From the NCBI GenBank assembly GCA_963842355.1, contig CAWJGC010000017.1, positions 248,001 through 312,000 of the forward strand: DNA of 64,000 nucleotides, read 5' to 3'. Source of the stretch: JASHPR01 sp963842355. Lineage in GTDB: Bacteria > Actinomycetota > Actinomycetes > Streptosporangiales > Streptosporangiaceae. Positions 25,893 to 34,676 of the stretch are shown here, piece by piece. Positions within the stretch are counted from its first letter, which is position 1, and each line of letters begins with the position of its first letter. Position numbers and translations under genes: made by a program. The notes below the pieces were generated by a model. It was not told where the DNA came from and did not search any database. It was given only the letters and a program-made list of their open reading frames with translations.

Positions 25893-28800
25893 GTGGTAAA
25901 CGGCATGGTCCTGAGGCTGCTCGGCCCGGTCGAGGTGCGGATCCATGACGCCTGGTCGACGCCGAGGAAGCCGCAGCAGCGCCTGGTGCTGGCCATGCTG
26001 GCGCTGCGCGCCGGCCAGGTCGTGCCGGTGGACGAACTGATCGACGGGGTGTGGGAGGAAGACCCGCCGCGCTCGGCGCGCGGCAGTCTTCAGGTGCTGA
26101 TGACCCGGCTGCGCCAGACGCTGGCTCGCATGCCCGGTGGCCGGCTGGATCGCTGCGGGGACGGTTACCGGCTGGAGCTGGACCCGGGCCGGGTGGATGT
26201 GCACCAGTTCCGGTCCCTGGCCAGAGCGGGGCGCGCGGCCGCGGACGGCCGGGCGGCCGTCGCGGCGTTCGATCAGGCCCTGGCGCTGTGGCGGGGCCGG
26301 CCCTGGTTGACGCCCCGGGCACGGCCCGGGTCGAGGCGATCCGGTCGACGCTGGCGGAGGAGCGCTTGGGGGCCGTTCAGGATCGCATCGGCGGCCTGCT
26401 GGGGTGCGGCCTGGAGCGGGAGGCGGCCGCCGAGCTGCCCGGCCTGCTGGCCAGGCATCCGCTGGCGGAACGCCTGGCCGGGATGTTCATGGTCGCGTTG
26501 TACCGGTGCGGCCAGCGGGGTGACGCACTGCAGGTATTCAGGGACATCCGCGCACGGCTGTCCGGTGAGCTCGGCGTCGAGCCCGGGCCGGAGCTCCAGG
26601 GCCTGCATCAGCAGATCCTGGCGGGCGCCGCGGATCTGGCCGCCCCGGCCGGCGACGGGCGCTCGGCCGGCGCTCCCCTCACCGCGATGCCCCCGTCCGT
26701 GGCCGCGCTCGTGGTGCCTCCCGGCCCCCGGCCCCCGGCCGCCGTTTCCCTGACGACCGTTCCCCCCCTGACGACCGTTCCCCTCCTGACGACTGCGTCC
26801 CCGGCCGCCGTGTCCGCCGAAACACAGCTCGCCGGGGCCGGCGCCGGCCACCCGGCCGGGCCGGTGGTGCCCCGGCTGCTGCCCGCCGCGTCAGCACATT
26901 TCGCCGGCCGCACCCGGGAGCTGAAGGCGCTGAACGAGCTGCTCGGGCAGGCCATGGGCGGCGAAGGCCGCGGTGTGATCTGGGTCATCGACGGGACGGC
27001 CGGGGTCGGCAAGACGGCGCTCGCGGTGTACTGGGCGCATCAGGCGGCTGAGGAGTTCCCGGACGGGCAGCTGTACGTCAACCTCAGGGGCTTCGGCCCT
27101 TCCGGCAGCCCGGTCACGCCGGAGGAGGCGCTCCGCGGCCTCCTGGCCGCCCTGCAGGTACCGTCGGCGCAGATCCCCGAGACGCTGGACGCGCAGGCAG
27201 CGCTGTACCGCAGCGCGCTGGTCGGCAGGCGGATGCTCATCCTCCTGGACAACGCGCGGGACGCGGGCCAGGTGCGCCCGCTGCTGCCGGGCGGCACGGC
27301 CTGCCCCGTGCTGATCACCAGCCGCAGCCGGCTGACCGGCCTGGTCGCCGTCGAGGGCGCGCATCCGCTCAGCCTCGACGTGCTGTCCGAGACGGACGCG
27401 TGCGAGCTGCTCTCGCGCCAGCTAAGCGCGCGGCGGGTCCACGCGGAGCCCGCGGCGGCCCGGGCCCTGGCCGGGTTGTGCGCGGGGCTGCCGCTGGCGC
27501 TCGCGGTCGCCGCCGCCCGGGCCGCCGCCCGCCCCGGAATGCCGCTCGCGGCGCTGGCCGCCGAGCTGCACAGCGCCCGGGGGCGGCTGGACGCGCTGGA
27601 GACGGGGGATGCCGCCAGCAGCGTGCGGGAGGTGCTCTCCTGGTCCTGCCGGCAGCTCAGCGACCTGGGGTCGCTGATGTTCCGGCTGCTGGGCGTGCAC
27701 CCCGGGCCGGATATCTCGGTCCCGGCGGCCGCCAGCCTGCTCGGCGTCCCGGTACCGCAGGCCCGCGGCGCGCTGGCCGAGCTGGACCATGCCCACCTGC
27801 TCACGGTGCCCGTCCCGGGCCGGTTCGCCTGTCACGACGTGCTGCGCGCCTACGCCGCCGAGCGGGCTCAGGCCCGCGACGGCGGTGCCGAGCGCAGCGC
27901 CGCCATGCACCGGGTGCTCGACCACTACCTGCACACCGCTCACGCGGCGGCCCTGCTGCTGTATCCGCACCGGGAGGTGCTGGCGTTGCCGGCCCGCCAG
28001 CCCGGCGCGCTCGAGGAGACCCTCACCACCCGGGCGCAGGCGCAGGCCTGGTTCGAGGCCGAGCACGACGTGCTGCTGGCCGTCATCGGGCGGGCGGCCG
28101 AAGCCGGTTTCGACCGGCATGCCTGGCAGATCCCGTGGACCATGCGGAACTACCTCGACCGGCAGGGCCACTGGCCTGACTGGGTGCGGACGCAGCGCGC
28201 CGCGCTGGCGGCCGCGGAGCGGCTGGCCGACCGGGCCGGGCAGGCGCACGCTCACCGCAACATCGGCCGCGCCTGCCTGCGGCTGGGCCGCTACGACGAC
28301 GCGCGGCGCCACCTGCGTGACGGCCTGGACCTGTACCAGCAACTCGGCCATCGGTACGGTCAGGCGCGGACTCACTTCGAGATCGCGTGGGCGGCCGAGC
28401 GGCAGGGCCGCTACGACGACGCGCTGGCCCACTCCCGGCAGGCGCTCGAGGCGTTCCGGGGCGCGGGGGACCGTCAGGGCGCGGCCATCGCCCTCAACAC
28501 CGTGGGCTGGTGCCTCACGCAGCTTGGCCGTCATCACGAGGCTCTGGCCTGCTCACGCCAGGCCCTGGCCGTGTGCCAGGAAACCGGGCACAGCGGCGGC
28601 GAGGCCGCCGCCTGGGACAGCGCCGGCTTCGCCAGCCATCACCTCGGTCGCCACCGCGAGGCCCTGGCCTGCTACTACCGGGCCCTGGCCCTGTACCGCG
28701 GGCTGGGCGACCGCTACCACCAGTCCCGGACGCTCGTCTACCTGGGCGAGGCCCACGGTGCCATCGGCAGCCTGCGCGCGGCCGAGGACGCCTGGCGGCA

Positions 28801-28924
28801 GGCGCTGGCGATGCTCGAGGAACTGCGTCACCCCGAGGCAGCCCAGGTCCGGTCGCTGCTCGACGGCCTGACCGCGACCGAGGCGCGACTCGGCCCCTGC
28901 CGCGTGGCTCACGCCGGCTTCTGA
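25893..28924 (+). pseudogene. AfsR/SARP-type regulator (BTAD, NB-ARC, TPR), frameshifted in the BTAD region
   Basis: Read through one frameshift, the protein is about 1010 residues. It has an OmpR-like DNA-binding domain (1-95; LRLLGPVEVRIHD, PQQRLVLAMLAL), a BTAD domain (about 100-250), an NB-ARC ATPase with P-loop GTAGVGKTALA, and C-terminal tetratricopeptide repeats (several R-YDDA-H units). The first frame (25893-26753) loses homology at 26293-26302. The frame running to 28924 takes up exactly there (LVDAPGTARVEAIRSTLAEERL). Restoring one C in GGGGCCGGCC gives WRGPALVDAP. Start GTG at 25893 follows GAGGAGG. Such proteins activate antibiotic or stress genes. Decay or a consensus error are both possible; 1,700 bases after the break remain open, which favours error or recent mutation. 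Confidence 0.82.
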
Positions 28925-29239
28925 GGCGCCGCCGGCACCCGATTGCGACAATCGCGGGTTTTGCTCCCGATGCAATACGAGCTGCTGCAATTGGCACCAA
29001 GAAAACGGACCACGGAGGTCCAGTAATCAGCATTCTAAATACGCAGAGTGATGAATCGATTACTCATTGTTACTGTCAATGCTCGCGCATATCTTGGCGA
29101 CACATCAATGTGACCTTTCCGTTGTATCCTCGATGATGATTCCGGCCACTTCCCTGGGCATGATGCCATCGTGACCGATGGATGCCGCAGTGGCGCTCTG
29201 GCCGTAGCCGTAGAAGTAAAACACCAGGTAGGACACGCT
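28925..29239. other. AT-richer leader of shbA
   Basis: This 315-base stretch is markedly less GC-rich than its surroundings (for example AAGAAAACGG, TTCTAAATACGC) and has no credible gene. It must contain the shbA promoter. Candidate -10 boxes such as TATCCT (29125-29130) lack a good -35, so I do not fix one. Confidence 0.5.
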
Positions 29240-29812
29240 ATGGAGGTGAATGAGCCGACCAGTCTGCGCGATCTGACCGCGCTGGCGACTCGGGGCCAGC
29301 CGGCCGCCATCGAGGCGCTACTCGAGCAGATCCGGCCTATGGTGGTCCGATACTGCCGAGCGCGTCTTGGTCAGATAAGTGGCCATTATCATGGCGCTGA
29401 CGACGTGGCCCAGGAGGTATGTATTGCCGTTGTTTCCGCGCTTCCGCGCTACCGGGACATGGGTCGGCCGTTCGCGTCATTCGTGTTCGGGATAGCCTCG
29501 CACAAAGTAGCGGACGCCATGAGAAATGCGGCAAGGCTCGCCATCCCCACCGAGGACCTGCCCGACGGCCCGGACGACCGCCCGGGGCCCGAGGAGACGG
29601 TCGTGGCGTACATCGAAGCCGAACGGGCGCGGGCGCTGCTCGCCCGGCTCCCCGCGCACCAGCGAGAGCTCCTGGTGCTCCGCGTGCTCACCGGCCTGTC
29701 GGCCGAGGAGACCGGCCATGCGCTCGGCATGTCGCCTGGTGCGGTGCGTGTCGCCCAGCACCGGGCGCTGGCCAGGCTCCGCGAGATCGCCCGTGAGGAG
29801 TGGATCGCCTGA
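29240..29812 (+). CDS. shbA: ECF-like RNA polymerase sigma factor ShbA/SigD
   Basis: The 190-residue sigma factor has region 2 (EQIRPMVVRYCRARLG … ADDVAQEVCIAVV) and region 4 (LPAHQRELLVLRVLTGLSAEETGHALGMSPGAVRVAQHRALARL). Its place directly before guaB is that of ShbA in Streptomyces, which drives hrdB, and SigD in mycobacteria. I use the ATG at 29240 with AGGTAGGA upstream. No anti-sigma gene is adjacent. Confidence 0.9.
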   Translation: MEVNEPTSLRDLTALATRGQPAAIEALLEQIRPMVVRYCRARLGQISGHYHGADDVAQEVCIAVVSALPRYRDMGRPFASFVFGIASHKVADAMRNAARLAIPTEDLPDGPDDRPGPEETVVAYIEAERARALLARLPAHQRELLVLRVLTGLSAEETGHALGMSPGAVRVAQHRALARLREIAREEWIA

Positions 29813-29975
29813 CGGCCGGCCCGCAGAACCCGGGCGGATCCGTGCTCCCCCGTCGTGCGGAGCCATCCCGGAAGGCCCGCCGGGATCCATGCTCCCCCCG
29901 TCGCATGGATCCCGGCGCGGCCGGGCCGGCGGGCGCGCCGGCGCGGTGGGCGGGGTTACCGGGCGCTGGCTTCAA

Positions 29976-29981
29976 TAGGAT
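29976..29981 (+). promoter_or_regulatory. guaB -10 box, leaderless arrangement
   Basis: TAGGAT ends five bases before the guaB ATG. A start point about six bases downstream of a -10 would fall on the start codon itself. Confidence 0.5.
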
Positions 29982-29986
29982 GAGAC

Positions 29987-31507
29987 ATGGCCAGCTCCCA
30001 GCCGCCCGTCGCTGACGTGACCGGCGACGACAAGTTCGCCCCTCCCGCCCTGACCTTCGACGATGTACTACTGCTGCCCGCCCACTCGGCGGTCATGCCG
30101 AGCGAGGCGGACACCACGGCCTGGCTGAGCCGTCACATCACGCTGCGGGTGCCGCTGGTCTCGGCGGCCATGGATACCGTCACCGAGGCGCGGATGGCCG
30201 TGGCCATGGCGCGCCAGGGCGGCGCGGGCGTGCTGCACCGCAACCTGTCGGTGGAAGACCAGGCCCAGCAGGTGGACATGGTGAAGCGGTCCGAGGCCGG
30301 CATGATCACGAACCCGGTGACCTGCGGCCCGGGCGCTTCCGTCGCCGACGTCGAGCGGCTGTGCGCCCGCTACCGCATCTCCGGCGTGCCGGTGACCGGC
30401 GCGGACGGCGTCCTGCTCGGCATCGTCACGAACCGTGACATCAGGTTCGAGTCCGATCAGCAGCGCCGGGTCGCCGAGGTGATGACGCCGATGCCGCTGG
30501 TGACCGCGCCGGTGGGGGTGCACCGCGACGAGGCGCTGCGCCTGCTGCGGGCCAACAAAGTGGAGAAGCTTCCGCTGGTCGACTCGTCGGGCCGGCTGCG
30601 CGGCCTGATCACGGTCAAGGACTTCACCAAGAGCGAGAGGTTCCCCAGCGCCACGAAGGACCAGCAAGGGCGGCTCGTCGTGGGGGCGGCCGTGGGCGTC
30701 GGGGAGGACGCCAAGCGCCGGGCCCAGGCGCTCACCGACGCCGGGGCCGATTTCCTGGTCGTCGACACGGCGCACGGTCACGCCCAGGCGGTCATCGACA
30801 TGATCGCGGAGGTCAAGGCCAACGTCCGGGTCGACGTGATCGGGGGTAACGTCGCCACCCGAGCCGGTGCCCAGGCGCTCATCGACGTCGGCGCCGACGC
30901 GGTGAAGGTGGGCGTAGGGCCGGGCTCGATCTGCACGACCCGGGTGGTGGCCGGCGTCGGCGTGCCGCAGGTTACCGCGATCTACGAGGCGGCGCAGGCG
31001 GCGCGGCCCGCGCACGTGCCGGTCATAGGAGACGGCGGCCTGCAGTACTCGGGCGACATCGCCAAGGCGATCGCGGCCGGGGCCGACACCGTGATGCTGG
31101 GCGGCCTGCTGGCCGGGTGCGAGGAAGGACCCGGCGAGATGGTCATCATCCAGGGCGAGCAGTACAAGCTGTACCGGGGGATGGGCTCGGTCGGGGCGAT
31201 GCGCAACGCCGAGCGCGGCGGGTCGTTCTCGAAGGACAGGTACTTCCAGGACGACGTGCTGAGCGAGGACAAGCTGGTGCCGCAGGGCGTAGAGGGCCGG
31301 GTACCCTACCGCGGGCCGCTCGCGGCGGTGGCCAACCAGCTGGTCGGGGGGCTGCGCGCGGCTATGGGGTTCTGCGGCGCACGCACGATCGCGGAACTGC
31401 AGGGAGCACGGTTCACCCAGATCACCGGCGCCGGGCTGGCCGAGAGCCATCCGCACGACATCCAGATGGTCGCGGAGGCGCCGAACTACGGCGGGCGGCG
31501 AACATGA
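29987..31507 (+). CDS. guaB: IMP dehydrogenase
   Basis: The 506-residue enzyme converts IMP to XMP with NAD+, the first committed step to GMP. It has the TIM-barrel start LTFDDVLLLPA, a CBS pair inserted at about 110-230, GGNVATRAGAQALIDVGADAVKVG, the catalytic Cys loop GSICTTR, GDGGLQYSGDIAKAI and the flap YRGMGSVGAM. The stop (31505-31507) overlaps an ATG by four bases, which opens the micro-ORF chain leading to guaB3. Confidence 0.97.
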   Translation: MASSQPPVADVTGDDKFAPPALTFDDVLLLPAHSAVMPSEADTTAWLSRHITLRVPLVSAAMDTVTEARMAVAMARQGGAGVLHRNLSVEDQAQQVDMVKRSEAGMITNPVTCGPGASVADVERLCARYRISGVPVTGADGVLLGIVTNRDIRFESDQQRRVAEVMTPMPLVTAPVGVHRDEALRLLRANKVEKLPLVDSSGRLRGLITVKDFTKSERFPSATKDQQGRLVVGAAVGVGEDAKRRAQALTDAGADFLVVDTAHGHAQAVIDMIAEVKANVRVDVIGGNVATRAGAQALIDVGADAVKVGVGPGSICTTRVVAGVGVPQVTAIYEAAQAARPAHVPVIGDGGLQYSGDIAKAIAAGADTVMLGGLLAGCEEGPGEMVIIQGEQYKLYRGMGSVGAMRNAERGGSFSKDRYFQDDVLSEDKLVPQGVEGRVPYRGPLAAVANQLVGGLRAAMGFCGARTIAELQGARFTQITGAGLAESHPHDIQMVAEAPNYGGRRT

Positions 31508-31675
31508 CCGCGCCAAAGGGCCTTCAGGCGCCCCGGAGGCGAACATGACCGCGCCGAACTACGGCAGGCGGCGAACATGACCGCGCCAAAGGGGCGCGGT
31601 GGCGCCTGGACTGACGAGCGACGGAGGAGCGAGGAGGGAAGGCGCCGCCTTCGGGCGCCCCGGAGGCGAACATGA
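31481..31675 (+). repeat. Tandemly duplicated guaB-end/guaB3-start junction
   Basis: The segment CCGAACTACGGC(G/A)GGCGGCG plus AACATGACCGCGCCAAAGGG occurs at 31481 and again at 31554, a 73-base period. The sequence G(C/A)GGCGAACATGAC occurs four times, with its ATG at 31504, 31545, 31577 and finally 31672, the guaB3 start. A stem ACCGCGCC/GGCGCGGT lies at 31580-31600. Confidence 0.9.
31504..31675 (+). other. Chain of three ATGA-coupled micro-ORFs between guaB and guaB3
   Basis: Three frames follow one another: 31504-31548 (14 codons, MTAPKGLQAPRRRT), 31545-31580 (11 codons, MTAPNYGRRRT) and 31577-31675 (32 codons, starting MTAPKGRGG and ending APRRRT). The guaB stop overlaps the first ATG, each stop overlaps the next ATG, and the last overlaps the guaB3 ATG, always as ATGA. 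A ribosome leaving guaB could in principle re-initiate four times. Whether the peptides are made is unknown; the chain may be a by-product of duplication. Confidence 0.5.
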
Positions 31676-32799
31676 CTCAGGTGGAGATCGGACGCGGAAA
31701 GAGCGGCCGCCGCGCCTACGCGCTGGACGAGATCGGCATCGTGCCGTCGCGCCGGACCCGGCATCCGGAGGAGGTGTCGATCGCCTGGCAGATCGACGCC
31801 TACCGGTTCGAGCTGCCGCTGGTGGTCGCGCCCATGGACAGCGTCGTCTCGCCCGCTACCGCGGTGGAGATCGGCCGCCTCGGCGGCCTGGCCGTGCTCG
31901 ACCTCGAGGGCCTGTGGAGCAGGTACGACGACCCGGAGCCGCTGCTGGCCGAGGCGGCCGCGCTTGACGACGAGGCAGCCACGCGGCGGCTGCAGGAGAT
32001 CTACGCCGAGCCGATCAAGGAAGACCTGATCGGGCGCAGGATCTCCGAGATCAGGACGGCCGGCGTGACCACCGCCGCGCGGCTGTCGCCGCAGCGGACC
32101 GTCCGCTACCACAAGGCGGTCCTCGACGCCGGGGCCGACATCTTCGTGATCCGCGGCACGACGGTCTCGGCCGAGCACGTCTCGGGCCAGGCCGAGCCGC
32201 TCAACCTCAAGCAGTTCATCTACGAGCTGGACATTCCGGTGATCGTGGGCGGATGCGCTACCTACACGGCCGCGCTGCACCTGATGCGGACCGGGGCCGC
32301 CGGGGTCCTGGCCGGGTTCGGCGGCGGGTCGGGCCACACCACGGCGGCCGTGCTCGGCGTGGCCGTGCCGACCGCCACCGCGATCGCCGACGTCGCGGCG
32401 GCCCGCCGGGACTACCTCGACGAATCCGGCGGCCGTTACGTGCACGTGATCGCCGACGGCGGGATGACCCGCAGCGGCGACATCGCGAAGGCCCTCGCGC
32501 TGGGCGCCGACGCGGTGATGGTCGGCTCGCCGTTCGCCCGCGCCGCGCAGGCGCCGGGTCGCGGCTACCACTGGGGCAGCGAGGCCCATCACCCGGACCT
32601 GCCGCGCGGCACCCGGCTGAACGTCGGCACGATCGGCACCCTGGAGCAGATCCTGCACGGCCCGTCGAGCACGGCCGACGGATCGATGAACCTGATGGGC
32701 GCGCTGCGCAAGACCATGGCCACGTCCGGTTACTCAGACCTGAAGGAATTCCAGCGGGTCGAGGTGGTCGTGACCCCCAGCGGGTCGAGGTGGTCGTGA
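31672..32799 (+). CDS. GuaB3-family IMP dehydrogenase-related protein
   Basis: The 375-residue protein belongs to the actinobacterial GuaB3 group (homologue of M. tuberculosis Rv3410c). It lacks CBS domains and the IMPDH catalytic CTT loop; the corresponding place reads GGCATYTAALHL. It keeps the barrel (IGIVPSRRTRHPEEV, LVVAPMDSVVSP, ADGGMTRSGDIAKALALGADAVMVGSPFA). The ATG at 31672 has GGAGG upstream. The last residues GSRWS arise from a 26-base tandem duplication; without it the frame would end APRR at 32822. Its biochemical role is not established. Confidence 0.93.
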   Translation: MTQVEIGRGKSGRRAYALDEIGIVPSRRTRHPEEVSIAWQIDAYRFELPLVVAPMDSVVSPATAVEIGRLGGLAVLDLEGLWSRYDDPEPLLAEAAALDDEAATRRLQEIYAEPIKEDLIGRRISEIRTAGVTTAARLSPQRTVRYHKAVLDAGADIFVIRGTTVSAEHVSGQAEPLNLKQFIYELDIPVIVGGCATYTAALHLMRTGAAGVLAGFGGGSGHTTAAVLGVAVPTATAIADVAAARRDYLDESGGRYVHVIADGGMTRSGDIAKALALGADAVMVGSPFARAAQAPGRGYHWGSEAHHPDLPRGTRLNVGTIGTLEQILHGPSSTADGSMNLMGALRKTMATSGYSDLKEFQRVEVVVTPSGSRWS

Positions 32800-32804
32800 C
32801 CCCC
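32753..32804 (+). repeat. 26-base tandem duplication at the guaB3 3-prime end
   Basis: The unit AGCGGGTCGAGGTGG plus TCGTGACCCCC is repeated exactly twice (32753-32778, 32779-32804). As 26 is not a multiple of three, the second copy is read in another frame and supplies the TGA at 32797-32799. Confidence 0.93.
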
Positions 32805-32854
32805 AGCGCGCCGCGCCGCTGAGGCCCAGGCTGACGTGGCCGGCCACCGCCCGG

Positions 32855-32860
32855 TAACGT
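32855..32860 (+). promoter_or_regulatory. glpD -10 box, leaderless arrangement
   Basis: TAACGT ends seven bases before the GTG start at 32868. Confidence 0.45.
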
Positions 32861-32867
32861 TCAGAAC

Positions 32868-34613
32868 GTGAGGGCGGGGGCGGAGGCGACAGTCAGGCTG
32901 GGACCCGCGGAGCGGGCTGAGGCTCTCGCCGCGCTAGCCGATACCGAGCATGAGGTCCTGGTGGTCGGCGGCGGGGTGGTGGGCTCGGGCGTGGCGCTGG
33001 ACGCGGCCACGCGCGGGCTGTCCGTCGGCCTGGTGGAGGCGCGCGACTTCGGCTCCGGGACCTCGTCGCGGTCCAGCAAGCTCATCCACGGCGGCCTTCG
33101 CTACCTGGAGCAGCTCAACATCGCCCTGGTCCGGGAGGCGCTGGGGGAGCGCTCGCTGCTGCTGCAGCGGATCGCGCCGCACCTGGTGCACCCGGTGTCC
33201 TTCCTGTTCCCGTTCACGCACCACGCCTGGGAGCGGGCCTACGTCGGCGCCGGGGTCGCCGCCTACGACCTGCTGGGGTTCTCGCTCGGCCAGACCAGGG
33301 GCCTGCCCCGGCACCGCCAGCTGTCCCGGAGCGGGGCGCTGCGGATCGCGCCCGCGCTGAAGCGGTCCGCGTTCACTGGGGCGTTGATCTACTGGGACGC
33401 GCAGGTTGACGACGCCCGCTACACGATGACGCTGGTCCGGACCGCCGCCGGTTACGGCGCGCACGCGGCGTCACGCACCCAGGTGACCGGGTTCCTGCGA
33501 GAGGGCGAGCGGGTGACCGGCGTGCGCGCCGTCGACCTTGAGTCCGGTACCGAGCTGGAGATCCGGGCCCAGCAGGTGGTCAACGCGACCGGGGTATGGA
33601 CCGACGAGACCCAGGCCATGGTCGGGGGCCGCGGCACGATCAACGTCCGGGCGTCCAAGGGCGTGCACCTGGTGGTGCCACGGGACCGGATCCACTCGGG
33701 AACCGGGGTCATCTTGCGGACGCCGTTCAGCGTGCTTTTCGTCATACCGTGGGGGCGACACTGGATCATCGGGACCACCGACACCGACTGGTCGCTGGAC
33801 AAGGCGCATCCCGCGGCGAGCCGCACCGACATCGATTACGTGCTCGGCCAGGTCAACCGGATCCTCGCCGTGCCGCTGACCAGGGATGATGTTGAAGGCG
33901 TCTATGCCGGGCTGCGTCCGCTGCTCGCCGGCGAGTCCGAGTCGTCGTCGAAGCTGTCGCGCGAGCACGCGGTCGCCCATCCGGTGCCGGGCCTGGTGAT
34001 GATCGCCGGCGGCAAGTACACCACCTACCGGCTGATGGCGCGGGACGCGGTGGACGCGGTGGCGCACGGCCTGGACGGGCGGGTGGCGCCGTCCTGCACC
34101 GACGCGGTGCCGCTGGTCGGTGCCGACGGGTACATCGCGCTGTGGAACGCCCGGTACTCGCTGGCCCGGTCCTCCGGCCTGCACGTGGCGCGGATCGAGC
34201 ACCTGCTGCGCCGGTACGGGTCGCTGATCGGGGAGGTGCTCGACCTGATCGCCGCCGAGCCCGGCCTGGGCAAGCCGCTGGCCGGCGCCGACGACTACCT
34301 GCGGGCCGAGGTCGTGTACGCGGCGTCGCACGAGGGCGCCAGGCACCTGGACGACGTGCTGGCGCGCCGGACCCACGTGTCGATCGAGACCTGGGACCGC
34401 GGCCTCTCCCTCGCCGAGGAGGCCGCCGGGCTGATGGCCGGCCCGATGGGGTGGAAATCCCAGCAGATCGCCCGCGAGGTCGAGAACTACCAGGCGCGCG
34501 TCGCGGCCGAGCGGGCCTCGCAGGACGCCGAGACCGACCAGGACGCCGACGCGATCAGGCTGGGCGCCCCCGACATCGTGCCCGTGGTCAGCAACGGCCT
34601 GGCCGGCGTCTGA
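32868..34613 (+). CDS. glpD: Glycerol-3-phosphate dehydrogenase (FAD, aerobic)
   Basis: The 581-residue flavoenzyme oxidises sn-glycerol 3-phosphate to dihydroxyacetone phosphate at the membrane and passes electrons to quinone. It has the FAD-binding VVGGGVVGSGVALDAATRG, SSRSSKLIHGGLRYLE, the substrate-site PWGRHWIIGTTDTDW and GGKYTTYRLMARDAVD. A C-terminal DAO_C domain (about 410-540) is present. The last 30 residues are acidic and unconserved. The GTG start at 32868 lies just after a -10-like box. Confidence 0.95.
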   Translation: MRAGAEATVRLGPAERAEALAALADTEHEVLVVGGGVVGSGVALDAATRGLSVGLVEARDFGSGTSSRSSKLIHGGLRYLEQLNIALVREALGERSLLLQRIAPHLVHPVSFLFPFTHHAWERAYVGAGVAAYDLLGFSLGQTRGLPRHRQLSRSGALRIAPALKRSAFTGALIYWDAQVDDARYTMTLVRTAAGYGAHAASRTQVTGFLREGERVTGVRAVDLESGTELEIRAQQVVNATGVWTDETQAMVGGRGTINVRASKGVHLVVPRDRIHSGTGVILRTPFSVLFVIPWGRHWIIGTTDTDWSLDKAHPAASRTDIDYVLGQVNRILAVPLTRDDVEGVYAGLRPLLAGESESSSKLSREHAVAHPVPGLVMIAGGKYTTYRLMARDAVDAVAHGLDGRVAPSCTDAVPLVGADGYIALWNARYSLARSSGLHVARIEHLLRRYGSLIGEVLDLIAAEPGLGKPLAGADDYLRAEVVYAASHEGARHLDDVLARRTHVSIETWDRGLSLAEEAAGLMAGPMGWKSQQIAREVENYQARVAAERASQDAETDQDADAIRLGAPDIVPVVSNGLAGV

Positions 34614-34664
34614 GCCGTCCCCGGGGGGTTCCGGCGGGTCCTCCCCCCGGGCCGGGCACGCCAC

Positions 34665-34670
34665 TAGACT
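34665..34670 (+). promoter_or_regulatory. trpS -10 box, leaderless arrangement
   Basis: TAGACT ends six bases before the trpS ATG; no ribosome site lies between them. Confidence 0.5.
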
Positions 34671-34676
34671 TCCGGC

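Noticed and set aside
29040..29135. A definite promoter for shbA (TATCCT at 29125)
   Set aside because: No -35 at a proper distance could be found, so the box is mentioned but not called.
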